From: Lingula anatina
Lineage: Eukaryota; Brachiopoda; Lingulata; Lingulida; Lingulidae
Assembly: GCF_001039355.2 (NCBI RefSeq)
Contig: NW_019776029.1
Location: 75,086 to 135,304, forward strand
DNA: 60,219 nt
Direction: 5' to 3'
Below the pieces are notes generated by a model. That model was not told the origin of the DNA, searched no databases, and saw nothing but the letters and a program-made list of their open reading frames with translations. Made by a program: the position numbers and the translations under genes. Shown piece by piece: positions 53,101 through 59,870 of this stretch (its first letter is position 1; each line of letters begins with the position of its first letter).

Positions 53101-56100
53101 TCTTGGATATGTTGCTTTACTCTTTTTACTCTTGAATTTTTTTTTTTTTAAATTAAATTAACATTTTAAAGTAAACCATCAGATATTGATTTTGTTGAAG
53201 GTTCATTTTCATTATTTCAATGTTTATTTCAGGGTGACAGTGTGCTAGTGGACAGCTTGTTGTCCGAGGGAGCTGACCCTAACACCAAGGACAATGCAGG
53301 GTGGACTCCACTGGTGAGGATTTAGAGGTGCCAANAAATGAAACAAGACCTTTTTTGGATTTTTTTACCTATTTTGGATTTTTTGTCCAAATGGTCAATT
53401 TTTTATTTATTTATTTATTATTATTTTTTTAGAGGGCTTCTCTGATTTGATTTAGTATCCACCGTGTCAAGATTTTTTCGTTTAGCCACTCCACTAGGAT
53501 GCCATGTTTTGCTTTCTAGAGATCAGCATTCAGTGTCCTCTCTAAATACTATTTTCTGACCCCACCTTCAATAATTACCAACCTCGCTCAAGTATCTAGC
53601 TCAGTATTTTACCATTTTACGTGCCGCTCGGTCGTCAAGGTGTTCCTACTCGAGCAACAGGGTGACTCCCGCTCTCGCTACCAACACCAACCGTTATTGA
53701 GCTGAGGAAATAATTTCTTCCTCTCCTTTCATCTACTATTAATACAGACTACTGACCCCTACATTTATTTATGTCATTTTATATCTTCACCTTTACAATT
53801 ATATTACTATATATTACTAGTAATGTATGTGCCACCTAATATCCTCTTTTAATAATCCGTTATCTTAGACTTATGTATAAGAGTTGTGTCTTACCAAGTG
53901 TAAGGAGCCACAAATTTCCACCAGACTGAGACTCTGGTATTACACCAGAGTAAATTAATACGTGAAGAGAAACCTTACATGTGTGAACACAGATTAATGG
54001 AATGGGTATTTAAAGTCTTGGCATAGAATCTTAATGATGCTTCACCAGTGTCTTGAATAGATGCAACAACCCATAAACAATGTTCTGCAGACACTGTGCC
54101 AGCAGTGGGGTGATGGTTGTTAAGGCACATTCAGAACAAGTCGATCCACGAACTAATAGATCCACGAACTAATAGATCCAGAGGATCAAATATGGTGCCA
54201 CCCACTTGAAAGCATGCCAAGATTTGATTGCTCTTCCCCTGCAGGGAGGTAGGAATCCATCGTCAAGCGGCTCCATATTTGATCTGCAGCTTAGTTAGTC
54301 CACGGATCAACTTTGTTGTGAATGCTGTCTTACAGTATGTTGTGGTTGAAAAGATTTCTTAATGAGGTGCTTGTTGTGAAAGGAGGATTGTGGTGGGCAG
54401 TTAAAAAGCTGGGATTAGACCGTGCCATCTGTAGGTTTCTGTAGATTTCTAGTTATTTGTTGTCATCTTTTAATTGCTGTCTGCTGGGGTTAACTGCATT
54501 TTTTTTTTTTTTTTAGAATAAATTTTACTGTAGCCAACATTTTCTAAAAGAGCAAATTTTCTCTAAGTCAAATGCTTGCTAGTAATGTATGTGCCACCTA
54601 ATAAAGTTTGTGTGCACACTTAAAATGGCTTGCTGTTAAAGGTGTATTGTGGAAAATTTTGAAGCTTTTGCCATATTGGCAAAAGCATTCATTTTTATTT
54701 TTGCTAAATTAAAATATATAATAAGCCAATGGTGAGTTAAGGAGGGAAGCAGAGGTATTGATGACACTGGTGTATACATGTAGCAAGCTGGGATTAAATA
54801 TTTCTTCACAGGAGATAATTTGGCATTTAATTTACTAAGTGGCAATAGTATAGTAAGAGGTAGAAAAAATATGTAGTTTCTAGCGAAACCCTGTAATTTC
54901 AACAATCTCAAGGATAAAGGTTGGTAAATAATTAAATGTAAATAGTGATAAGGAATTGAATGTCATTTTTGTGTATTAGTTTTCCTGAATGATGGCATTT
55001 GTGAGTATACTATGCCCAATAATGGTGCAGTAAAGATTGCAAATTGTTTGTTCCATGTATACATCACTGGCTAGGAGATATCTTGAAGGGTATTGCAGCA
55101 CAAATCTAAGGCATGTATTGTACTGTAGAATGGAAATTGTCTAAGACTAACCCCCATTTCCATAGATTAGATCAACCTACTTTAGATCGACCTAACTCCC
55201 TGGGGGTTCACGCTAAATAGCTGTCAGCTGGGTGGACACGAAAGTTAATTATCCCCTTCCAGCTTGTAGTAGGCAGGACGGAGATTTAAGTCGGATTATC
55301 TGAAAGTAATCTAGTGAGACTCCCCGCGGGGATAGATCGATCTAAAATCTATGGGAATAGAGCCTTTGTGTAGGAGATTACTAATACTTGAATGGTGGAT
55401 GGCAGCACAGGTGCTCCAGGGCTAACAATGTGTCCCATTTTATGAACCAGTTTGTTAAGTGAATGGACCAGGACTTATCCATGCATCACATATATAATTA
55501 TGGGGTGTTTTGTGTTTTAATTATTAAATGATGTCAAATACAATACCATATTCAAGTTTATTTTGCTTGTACTTAAGTTTTGCTTTTGAAGCTGCAAATT
55601 ATAATTTGATGATGCAAATGTTCACAGAGTGCATCCATGATGTCTTTCAGCCTGTGACTGAGTATGTTGTGTAATAAAACAAATTAGACAGATTAACCAA
55701 CTGGAGACAAGATGTTAGTTACCATTCTTGAATCTTTGATTGGTGATGTCATTGAAGATTAAAGTAGCATTCTTAAAGAAGATAGATAAAGGTAGATTCA
55801 GATGTGGCAGAAAAAAATGGAATTTTAGTACTTACAAGTTTGAAATATAATGAGCAATAGAGAAGGTACAAGTGCAGTACATGTATATGAAATGTAACCT
55901 TTGGAAACAATACTGTCCTTTGAAAATGGCTTACTAGTTCTGTACATTGACTAGAAGTGGTAAATTTTTTAAATTTGTAGGGAATTCCTTTAGTTTACTA
56001 TTTATTTAGGTCTAATGCACATTCATTGTTTTATTACCTTGAACTGTTCACTCCAATGACTATGAGATTGAAAAACCAACCACAAAAGTTTTTGTTCAGG

Positions 56101-57994
56101 ATCTGCTCCCTCTTTCTGTTTTGGACCAGTAGATTCTTAGATCCTCTCTTTCATATATTAAGTAGACTTAGGCATATTTATTCACTTACAAGTGAAACTT
56201 AAAAGGAATCATTTAAGCTTTAATCATCCCTGAAGTTCAGGTTTATCCTTTTAAGTGAAACTTTCCTTAGGAAAGTGAAAAGCTTGATGCAAATTTGTTG
56301 CGAACGTTAACTAAAAAGCTCGCAAGAAACTTTTTGAGGTTGTTGCAAGAAAAAATAGTTGCTGTGAATTTCCTCTAGCAAATTTGATGCAAATATATGC
56401 AGCAACAGTTTGCAAGAAGTCTAAATTTTAGGTAAGGTTAGAATATTTATATATATGTTGCGAGAAGATGAAGAAAGGACATTTGAATTTATTTGCTTAT
56501 ATTAATAACATTCTCTTCTTATGTCACTGATTATATGTAGAAATGTCTACATTACAAATTGCAAGCACAAAACTAAATTGTCTGTGCAATTTTTGCTTGA
56601 CTTACCTTTTAAAATTGAATTTCTCTCTGTCGTTTAATAGTCAGGCAAGTTACCAGAAGGTCACTATCGCCCCCTAGTGCCAAAAGTAAACAGCAGCCAA
56701 CCAAGAGGAGCTCTTTACAAGCCTCAGATTTCAAATCTACACCAAGACAAACCACAAATAGGAAATCACTGTCGCCATTTGGTGTTAAAGTTACACCGAG
56801 ACAGACCAGCAGCAGAAGGTCATTTTCGCCATCTGGTGTGAAGTTACGAGGAAGTCCATCTGCTCTTTGTGGTGAAAGCAGTGTGGCAAGTCCAGCGTGT
56901 AAGAAGAGGAATGCTAAGGGAGAGACACCACTTCACATAGCTGCTATTAAAGTAAAATACCATAGTTTTCTTAGACCAAATATTAGATTTCTCTGTCTCT
57001 CTTTACATATATATATAAAAGATAGATAGATAGATATGATTATAAATCTACCTTGATCTGCAATCAGGAGTGACTGATATGTGCAAACTTTTTTGCTGTC
57101 CATTATGTTAATTAATTATTGTTGTGATTGTTATTTATTTTAATAACCTGATTATCAGATTAATATCTTAAACTTGATAAAAACTGTGGAAAATATCTTG
57201 GATATGTTGCTTTACTCTTTTTACTCTTGAATTTTTTTTTTTTAAATTAAATTAACATTTTAAAGTAAACCATCAGATATTGATTTTGTTGAAGGTTCAT
57301 TTTCATTATTTCAATGTTTATTTCAGGGTGACAGTGTGCTAGTGGACAGCTTGTTGTCCGAGGGAGCTGACCCTAACACCAAGGACAATGCAGGGTGGAC
57401 ACCACTGGTGAGGATTTAGGGGTGCCAAGGGGGGGGGGGGGGTTGAATAACTGACCTGACACCTTTGTTCTCAAGCATTACCCTTTTTTAAAAGTTTTGG
57501 TGAAACGGGTTAAATATCCTCATTTAATTGTATTTATCTTAAAAGGATAACGACTGTTCATCTTGGCCAAAAAGTGAATTTTCCTGGGGTAAATGGCAAT
57601 TTTCTCATACTTACCAATGGTTAATGCATCCATTTCTCCATTCATAGTTGGGCCCTGTATATTTCAATGAGTTGTAACAATGTATTTATTATTAAATATA
57701 GATCTCATGTGAAGAGTTGTTATCCCTTTAACTTATCCCTGGTAAAAGTTTCCATAATAAGAAAAAACTAATAACCCACTTACTTTCTTTCATGTTATCA
57801 GCTTTATATGTTCCATTCCAGCATGAAGCCTGTAACCATGGTTACACAGAGATAGCAGAGAAGTTGTTGAAGGCGGGTGCATACATTGATATGCCGGGTT
57901 TAGACAACGACACACCTCTGCACGATGCTGTCCAGAATAACAGGGTCAAGGTGGTCAAGCTGCTGGTCAGCTATGGGGCTTCACTGAACACAAG
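28024..57994 (+). CDS. BARD1: BARD1 orthologue, RING-ankyrin part (exons 1-9, 3' end outside window)
   Basis: BARD1 pairs with BRCA1 through its RING domain to form a nuclear E3 ligase that ubiquitinates histone H2A and acts in homologous recombination. Coding segments are 28024-28091, 28624-28680, 29025-29182, 29514-29763, 29971-30583, 30883-31123, 52534-52844 or 56641-56951, 53233-53313 or 57327-57407, and 57822-57994. All introns are GT-AG and all phases agree, giving about 650 residues. The RING runs from C20xxC23 to C53xxC56. A charged, Ser-rich linker follows, then ankyrin repeats with GETPLHIAAIK, DNAGWTPLHEACNHG and NDTPLHDAVQNN, a close match to vertebrate BARD1. The ANK end and both BRCT repeats must lie right of the window. 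Intron 6 (about 21 kb) hosts an opposite-strand gene family. The doubled exons 7 and 8 cannot be used in series. Confidence 0.93.
28624..28680 (+). CDS. BARD1: BARD1 exon 2 (RING core)
   Basis: The 57-bp exon reads C-HHLVDNPCMLGGCEHCFC, supplying C23, C36, H38 and C41. The acceptor is TGTTGCAG and the donor is GCAG|GTAAAT. The LGGCEH motif is identical to vertebrate BARD1. Confidence 0.92.
29025..29182 (+). CDS. BARD1: BARD1 exon 3 (end of RING)
   Basis: The acceptor is CAAG|GAGCTG. Using AAG gives FCRSCISDQLGENCPVC with the C41xxC44 and C53xxC56 pairs at normal spacing. Using the GAG three bases later would delete the Ser and spoil C41xxC44. The tail SNRQLANVVLMCKRFKRLL matches the helix after the RING in BARD1. 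The donor is CGAGG|GTCAGT. Confidence 0.9.
29514..29763 (+). CDS. BARD1: BARD1 exon 4 (linker)
   Basis: The acceptor is TTTTAG|GAGGAGG and the donor AAGAG|GTGGGT. It encodes a Lys-, Ser- and Thr-rich, probably disordered linker with basic stretches (RRTRS, NVKKKA) that could act as nuclear localisation signals. The frame continues from exon 3. Confidence 0.85.
29971..30583 (+). CDS. BARD1: BARD1 exon 5 (large linker exon)
   Basis: The acceptor is AATTTCAG|GTGGGG and the donor GGTGAG|GTGAGT; the 613 bp keep the frame. The product begins RWGIKQSPSEASFNDPCTSC, followed by the basic cluster KEGREERKRRV, then an acidic Asp/Glu/Lys-rich segment. Low conservation is normal for this part of BARD1. 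A long first linker exon before the ankyrin repeats also fits the vertebrate gene, where exon 4 is large. Confidence 0.82.
30883..31123 (+). CDS. BARD1: BARD1 exon 6 (Ser-Pro linker)
   Basis: The acceptor is GCTGTTTCAG and the donor CACAAG|GTAGGC; it starts at phase 0 and ends with one extra base. The product is basic and Ser-rich with LSPSP, KNRRSAETNLSP and KSRRSSETPP, a repeating R-R-S...E-T pattern with several S/T-P sites. Confidence 0.8.
31124..31960. other. Start of BARD1 intron 6
   Basis: No coding feature is seen. From about 31570 (GTTGGGAAATAAAATGCTG) the sequence matches 40505 and 44513, so this is the left edge of the repeated unit that carries the nested gene. A likely polyadenylation signal for copy A (AATAAA on the - strand) lies at 31897-31902. 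Confidence 0.6.
31965..32225 (-). repeat. 3'UTR minisatellite matching the end of nested gene A
   Basis: About seven degenerate units of roughly 33-38 bp carry the - strand pattern GGTCACTATGGCAACACTTG, TTAAGTTGGCCAGT. The rightmost unit includes the real final codons and stop (GGTCACTATGGCAACACTTG then TTAA). The array is also present beyond copies B (about 40845-41085) and C (about 44875-45112). Confidence 0.75.
32201..32468 (-). CDS. Nested gene A, exon 4 and stop
   Basis: The acceptor is CAACTTCAG. It encodes KWPYCKGVYHYKDPTC...LTSELIYWGLTSILGIQKKP and ends HYGNTC followed by TAA at 32201-32203. It is the most conserved exon; only three of about 88 residues differ from copy C. A minisatellite resembling its last codons follows in the 3'UTR. 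Confidence 0.85.
32201..35689 (-). CDS. Nested gene copy A: unknown secreted/type II membrane protein with EF-hand-like motif
   Basis: Four exons, 35393-35689, 34489-34775, 33233-33448 and 32201-32468, join in frame to 356 codons (355 residues plus TAA). All introns are GT-AG. Residues 29-50 include WNKFCLLWILLMFGGIYTV, one hydrophobic segment that can be a signal peptide (VADA as a cleavage site) or a membrane anchor. Exon 2 has DNDGDGKVD, the calcium-loop start seen in EF-hands and related loops. The C-terminal third is rich in Cys and Tyr (WPYCKGVYHYKDPTCKMNC). I do not recognise the family, so calcium binding and secretion are inferences. It lies inside BARD1 intron 6 on the opposite strand and is the first of two or three tandem copies. 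Several N-terminal ATG codons are possible. Confidence 0.82.
32508..32697. mobile_element. M3-related element in gene A intron 3
   Basis: GAGCATATTCAGAACAG at the left is inverted as CTGTTCAGAATGTGCTC at the right. The interior has ATCAAATATGGC and TTTGATCTGCAG. In copies B and C the right part is missing (from about 41515 and 45540). Confidence 0.65.
33233..33448 (-). CDS. Nested gene A, exon 3
   Basis: The acceptor is TTTCTTTCAG and the donor ACAA|GTGAGC; 216 bp. It reads RAYKMEFNLFKNDEYLNESD and ends with LEAIADCGLAYKHTY. The sequence suggests a mixed, compact fold with a Gly/Ser/Thr-rich turn (GENSGSTLG). Confidence 0.82.
34489..34775 (-). CDS. Nested gene A, exon 2 (EF-hand-like motif)
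   Basis: The acceptor is CTCTTTCAG and the donor TTCAG|GTAAGG. It encodes QKTTKHS..., MTISPIPPCIADLKPYFTKY and the DNDGDGKVDNKA loop. Confidence 0.82.
35393..35689 (-). CDS. Nested gene A, exon 1
   Basis: It begins MYLTDSM; internal Met at residues 7 and 13 (MDIAAIKLPPW) are alternative starts. It carries the hydrophobic segment. It ends GCCAGCAAG|GTAAAA at phase 0. Against copy C it has about 21 substitutions and one codon deletion in 99 residues. Confidence 0.8.
35690..37220. other. BARD1 intron 6 between nested gene A and the M1 element
   Basis: It holds the putative promoter side of gene A. No TATA or other core motif is convincing. It is colinear with 48775-49990 apart from small indels and the TTA empty site at 37145-37147. 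Confidence 0.55.
37221..37446. mobile_element. M1 element in BARD1 intron 6
   Basis: The 226-bp element starts GACCCCATTCCCATAG and ends CTGGGAATGCACTC, with TAA on both sides. Near the right end a GATCTAAATCTCTGG phrase is doubled. The related unit at 49990-50005 reads CAGTTAAAAAGCTGGG and is empty. Confidence 0.75.
37570..37875. repeat. Two diverged tandem units of about 135-140 bp
   Basis: TTTTGGCTTGAAACCTGCAG and TTTTGGCTTGAAACTTACAA head two similar stretches, each followed by ACTGATGAATATTCATAAT and ATCAGCATGATTGGG. The second stops at the N at 37875. No function is recognised. Confidence 0.65.
38340..39030. repeat. Two diverged tandem units of 341 bp
   Basis: ATGTGAATTTGAACT at about 38370 recurs at about 38711, followed in both by matching phrases (GTAATCTTATTG, TGGTATCTATTTTT, ACTGTCAGAAAATATCTCT). 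Absent from the unit carrying copy C. No coding potential. Confidence 0.7.
39031..40500. other. Right part of tandem unit A
   Basis: No gene is recognised. There is a poly-T run at about 39157-39182. The sequence from 39457 is repeated after the Ns at 43252 and 50673 and at 54776. Unit B starts at about 40505. Confidence 0.6.
41057..43165 (-). CDS. Nested gene copy B, partial (exons 2-4)
   Basis: Exons 42879-43165, 41729-41944 and 41057-41324 are intact and in frame and have the same lengths as in copies A and C (287, 216 and 268 bp). Exon 1 is missing because the contig ends at a C run just before the N at 43252. The EF-like loop reads DNDGNGMVD, with Asn in place of the third Asp. The protein starts RKATNHLTHCRANSWCVN where C has CRASSRCIN. 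It is closer to C than to A, and shares with C a deletion in the intron between exons 3 and 4. It may be a third tandem gene or an allele of C. Confidence 0.72.
43253..44512. other. Right part of tandem unit, after contig join
   Basis: It starts inside a sequence equivalent to 39457 and runs to the start of unit C. It contains the M1 element at 43628. No gene is seen. Confidence 0.6.
43628..43842. mobile_element. M1 element in BARD1 intron 6
   Basis: It starts CCCCCATTTCCATAG after TAA and ends CTATGGGAATAGAGCC. It is absent at the matching place after copy A (about 39820-39835, ATTGTCCACTAAATTGTG). Confidence 0.7.
45084..45351 (-). CDS. Nested gene C, exon 4
   Basis: It ends PVGHYGNAC and stop, followed by the 3'UTR minisatellite. 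At the protein level it matches copy B. Confidence 0.8.
45084..48774 (-). CDS. Nested gene copy C: complete paralogue of copy A
   Basis: Exons 48475-48774, 47575-47861, 45756-45971 and 45084-45351 join to 357 codons (356 residues). It has the same architecture as copy A: MYLTDSM start, hydrophobic WNKFCILWILLLMFGG, DNDGDGMVD loop, Cys/Tyr-rich C-terminus ending HYGNAC. The exon 2 donor is AT|GTAAGG rather than AG|GTAAGG, slightly weaker, and changes the junction residue. A 508-base gap (46289-46796) lies in the intron between exons 2 and 3. A - strand AATAAA is at 44784-44789. The family is not recognised; membrane or secreted location is inferred. Confidence 0.8.
45756..45971 (-). CDS. Nested gene C, exon 3
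   Basis: The acceptor is TTTTTATAG. It reads AYKLGFNLFKNDEYLNESD and ends GLAYKHTY before AA|GTGAGT. The sequence is the same as in copy B at the protein level. Confidence 0.78.
46289..46796. other. Assembly gap of 508 N
   Basis: It is flanked by T runs and then a G run, which explains the failure to close. It lies in nested gene C intron 2. Confidence 1.
47575..47861 (-). CDS. Nested gene C, exon 2
   Basis: The acceptor is CTCTTCCAG. It reads RKATNHLTPCRASSRCINMT and includes DNDGDGMVDNKAVV. The donor TTTAT|GTAAGG keeps the GT but loses the preceding G. Confidence 0.77.
48475..48774 (-). CDS. Nested gene C, exon 1
   Basis: It starts MYLTDSMAIGYNMDIAAIKL and is one Leu codon longer than in copy A within the hydrophobic core. 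It has the same donor, ACAAGCAAG|GTAAAA type, at phase 0. Confidence 0.78.
48775..50672. other. Upstream flank of nested gene C
   Basis: It is colinear with 35690 onward and with 53336-54510. It holds the M3 element and a T run (50093-50118), followed by about 550 bp (50119-50672) not found in the other units. No gene is recognised. Confidence 0.6.
49734..49923. mobile_element. M3 inverted-repeat element (TTA target site)
   Basis: The 190-bp element starts GGCACATTCAGAACAAG and ends CTTTGTTGTGAATGCTGTC, flanked by TTA. The corresponding site beside copy A (37145-37147) reads GGTTGTTACAGTATG and is empty. Internal GATCAAATATGG and CCATATTTGATC form further inverted repeats. The 3-bp TTA duplication fits PIF/Harbinger. 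Confidence 0.75.
50674..52533. other. End of BARD1 intron 6, first copy
   Basis: It is nearly identical to 54776-56640. It contains the M1 element at 51048 and leads into exon 7. It lies between two single-N joins. Confidence 0.7.
51048..51261. mobile_element. M1 element in BARD1 intron 6
   Basis: It has the same ends and flanks as 43628-43842 and lies in the duplicate segment between the Ns at 50673 and 53335. Confidence 0.7.
52534..52844 (+). CDS. BARD1: BARD1 exon 7, first copy (linker and start of ankyrin repeat 1)
   Basis: The acceptor is CATTTAATAG and the donor ATTAAA|GTAAAA. It completes a Val codon with exon 6 and ends at phase 0. It encodes two tandem 18-residue units starting TPRQT (52632-52685 and 52686-52739) and ends with GETPLHIAAIK, the first ankyrin helix. 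It is 98-99% the same as 56641-56951. Confidence 0.85.
52845..53232. other. BARD1 intron 7, first copy
   Basis: It contains a TA/GATA microsatellite (about 52900-52940) and T runs. The second copy is at 56952-57326, with fewer GATA units. Confidence 0.75.
53233..53313 (+). CDS. BARD1: BARD1 exon 8, first copy (ankyrin repeat)
   Basis: The 81-bp exon encodes GDSVLVDSLLSEGADPNTKD then NAGWTPL, matching the human GDIPSVEYLL...DPNVKDHAGWTPL. The contig ends 21 bases after the donor at the N at 53335, so this copy has no onward exon of its own. Confidence 0.85.
54123..54329. mobile_element. M3 element, haplotype partner
   Basis: It is the same as 49734-49923 but has an extra tandem copy of an ATCCACGAACTAATAG phrase. 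Confidence 0.7.
55151..55364. mobile_element. M1 element in BARD1 intron 6
   Basis: This is the haplotype partner of 51048-51261, nearly identical to it. Confidence 0.7.
56641..56951 (+). CDS. BARD1: BARD1 exon 7, second copy
   Basis: It has the same splice sites and frame as 52534-52844, with few substitutions (for example PSA for PSV before LCGES). It is continuous with exon 9 on the same contig, so it is the better choice for the gene model. Confidence 0.87.
57327..57407 (+). CDS. BARD1: BARD1 exon 8, second copy
   Basis: The coding sequence is the same as in 53233-53313. It is followed by a G run (about 57430-57442), the probable cause of the contig break in the other copy. Confidence 0.87.
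57543..57727. mobile_element. M4 piggyBac-like MITE, shorter copy
   Basis: The 185-bp element is flanked by TTAA at 57539-57542 and 57728-57731. The ends are AAGGATAACGACTGTTC and GAAGAGTTGTTATCCCT, and the interior shares CATACTTACCAATGGTTAAT with the 6306 element. Confidence 0.8.
57822..57994 (+). CDS. BARD1: BARD1 exon 9 (ankyrin repeats 2-3)
   Basis: The acceptor is CATTCCAG and the donor ACAAG|GTGACT. It reads HEACNHGYTEIAEKLLKAGA, then NDTPLHDAV and VVKLLVSYGAS, matching human BARD1 residue by residue at the ankyrin consensus. It ends with two bases of an Arg codon. Confidence 0.93.
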
Positions 57995-58440
57995 GTGACT
58001 GGACTGTCTGTCTGTCTGTCCCTCTGTGCGTCTGGCATTACCAGAGGGTATTTGTAAGGTTTCTGACTGGTACAGGAGGTACTTGTGCGGTTGTAACAGA
58101 CTTGTGAGGTTTTCCCACAAGTGCCCATAGTTAAAAAGTCATATCTCCCCCTAAAAGCCTCACAAATTTCGTTTTTAAATCCAACCTCACAAGATTTNTG
58201 TGCGTCTGGCATTACCAGAGGGTATTTGTAAGGTTTCTGACTGGTACAGGAGGTACTTGTGCGGTTGTAACAGACTTGTGAGGTTTTCCCACAAGTGCCC
58301 ATAGTTAAAAAGTCATATCTCCCCCTAAAAGCCTCACAAATTTCGTTTTTAAATCCAACCTCACAAGATTTTCGGACAGTGCTGTCTGTCCGTTTTCAAA
58401 AGTCCCGTGAAAATGGCAAGATTCAAGTACTTCCTTTTCT
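57995..58440. repeat. Overlapping contig ends repeated across the N at 58198
   Basis: About 175 bp starting TGTGCGTCTGGCATTACCAG lie at 58024-58197 and again at 58199-58372, base for base as far as I can read. This is the clearest case of two contig ends that overlap but were not merged. Confidence 0.9.
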
Positions 58441-58694
58441 GTTAAAAAATTGTGAGGTTTCGCGCCTCAGAAACAAGGCGAGCTGTGAATGGTCGATTAG
58501 CGATCACACCAACCAATCGCAGCTCACTTATTAGACGAGCAGAGGCTCGTTTGCGCATGCGTGGTAAATAGACGCCATATATGGTCGCGATACACCGGCA
58601 AACATATTGAACTGGGGACTGCGCAGGCGCCGTCCGATTGCCACCTGTTGCTGAAGACCGAGAAGTGACGACAAGCAGACGATTTACAGTAAGG
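58440..58694 (+). promoter_or_regulatory. CpG-rich promoter-like patch in BARD1 intron 9
   Basis: It contains CCAAT (58513-58517), TGCGCATGCG (58552-58561) and CTGCGCAGGCGC (58619-58630), both NRF1-like, and a perfect CArG box CCATATATGG (58575-58584). A donor-like AAG|GTGAGT follows at 58694. This is the composition of a TATA-less promoter with a non-coding first exon. No protein start can be assigned. It could be an internal BARD1 promoter or that of a neighbouring gene. Confidence 0.5.
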
Positions 58695-59446
58695 TGAGTC
58701 CAATGGATATCATTTAGCCCCATAAGTAAGATGTTTTACACTTATGTTTCAATAAGATTTTTATCAAGTATTTCTATAGATAATTACATATTAGATCTAG
58801 TTATATAATAACGGAAAAGCCTTGTTTGAATGTGATATGTCGGCGAGAAAAATGATATTACAATCGATCTCGGAACACGTGGTTTTGTTTATGCGTAGTT
58901 ACTGCATTTCTGTGTTTATTTCATCCGAAAGAATAATATCGTTAGGTAATATCTGCATCCATGCATTTTAGGATTCCGACTTGGGAGGTTTTTACTGTAC
59001 AGTAGTAAATGAGCGTTCATAAATCAGCTGTCAAAGGAATTTTCATCGACCTAGTTTTGTCCTCAAAACTAATAACAATTTATTTGGTCGGTTAACAATG
59101 CTGATCTTAATTATTTGGTAGATGTTACTTGATCTGTGTGTTAAAGCAAGTTCCCATAGCTTGAGAATACTGTAATATATTGATATTATATGATAATATT
59201 GGCCGCGCGATTGTGCCAAATGCGCGACCCTTTTCTGAAAGGCGCAAGTAAAATTTTAATCTGCGTCATAGTGGCGCGTACAAAAAGCAAACACTTTTCT
59301 CCCAAAGAAAACCGGCATAAATTTAGAATTTCTGACGTGTAACGTCAGTCACAATGTCCGAACTATTAGATAAGAGAGCATTTAAAATACGAAGTCCAGG
59401 CCCAGTTGCCAGTGCTTTTTGCCACTTCATGACAAGCTTCAGTGCC

Positions 59447-59540
59447 AAAAAGTAGGTCATGAATTGATACTTAGTTAAAAAGTAGGTCATGAATTGATAC
59501 TTAGTTAAAAAGTAGGTCATGAATTGATACTTAGTTAAAA
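59447..59540. repeat. Three perfect 30-bp tandem units
   Basis: The unit AGTAGGTCATGAATTGATAC plus TTAGTTAAAA occurs three times with no mismatch. The - strand frame is open across it and repeats TKYQFMTYFL, but nothing else supports a gene. Confidence 0.9.
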
Positions 59541-59770
59541 TTACCTTTGCCCTAATGAGCATTTTCTGGCCACCTTGAGAAATTCTGGGGTTCATACATT
59601 GTTTGTACATCTTTTTATGAGTTTAAAGCAAATGAATAGTCTACTGGAACTTTATTGTTTTGATCTAAAAAAGAATATCCTCGCTTGGAGTCTAAATCAG
59701 ATTCTCCCAATCAAAGGTATTATACAGTTTAAAAAAAATGACACCGATGTGTATTCCCCACTACTACACG

Positions 59771-59870
59771 TTTTTTTTTTGGGGGGGGGACCGCCCCTTT
59801 TGCTGGGAAAAGGTTCACTCTGGGTAAAATTTGATCTAGGTACATGAGGTTTTTATGGAAAAAGGTCCAT
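59771..59870. repeat. Dispersed repeat R6, inverted copy
   Basis: TGCTGGGAAAAGGTTCACTC followed by AAATTTGATCTAGGTA is the reverse of the repeat at 5651-5762, including the adjacent homopolymer G (C in the other copy). Confidence 0.6.

Larger units (their letters stand above)
53336..56640. other. End of BARD1 intron 6, second copy
   Basis: It begins inside the upstream flank of nested gene C (equivalent to 48915), carries M3 and M1 elements, and runs without a break into exon 7 at 56641. No gene is seen. Confidence 0.7.

Noticed and set aside
58442-58723. A - strand 93-codon frame across the promoter-like patch.
   Set aside because: There is no homology, and the region reads better as regulatory sequence; absence of stops is explained by higher GC.
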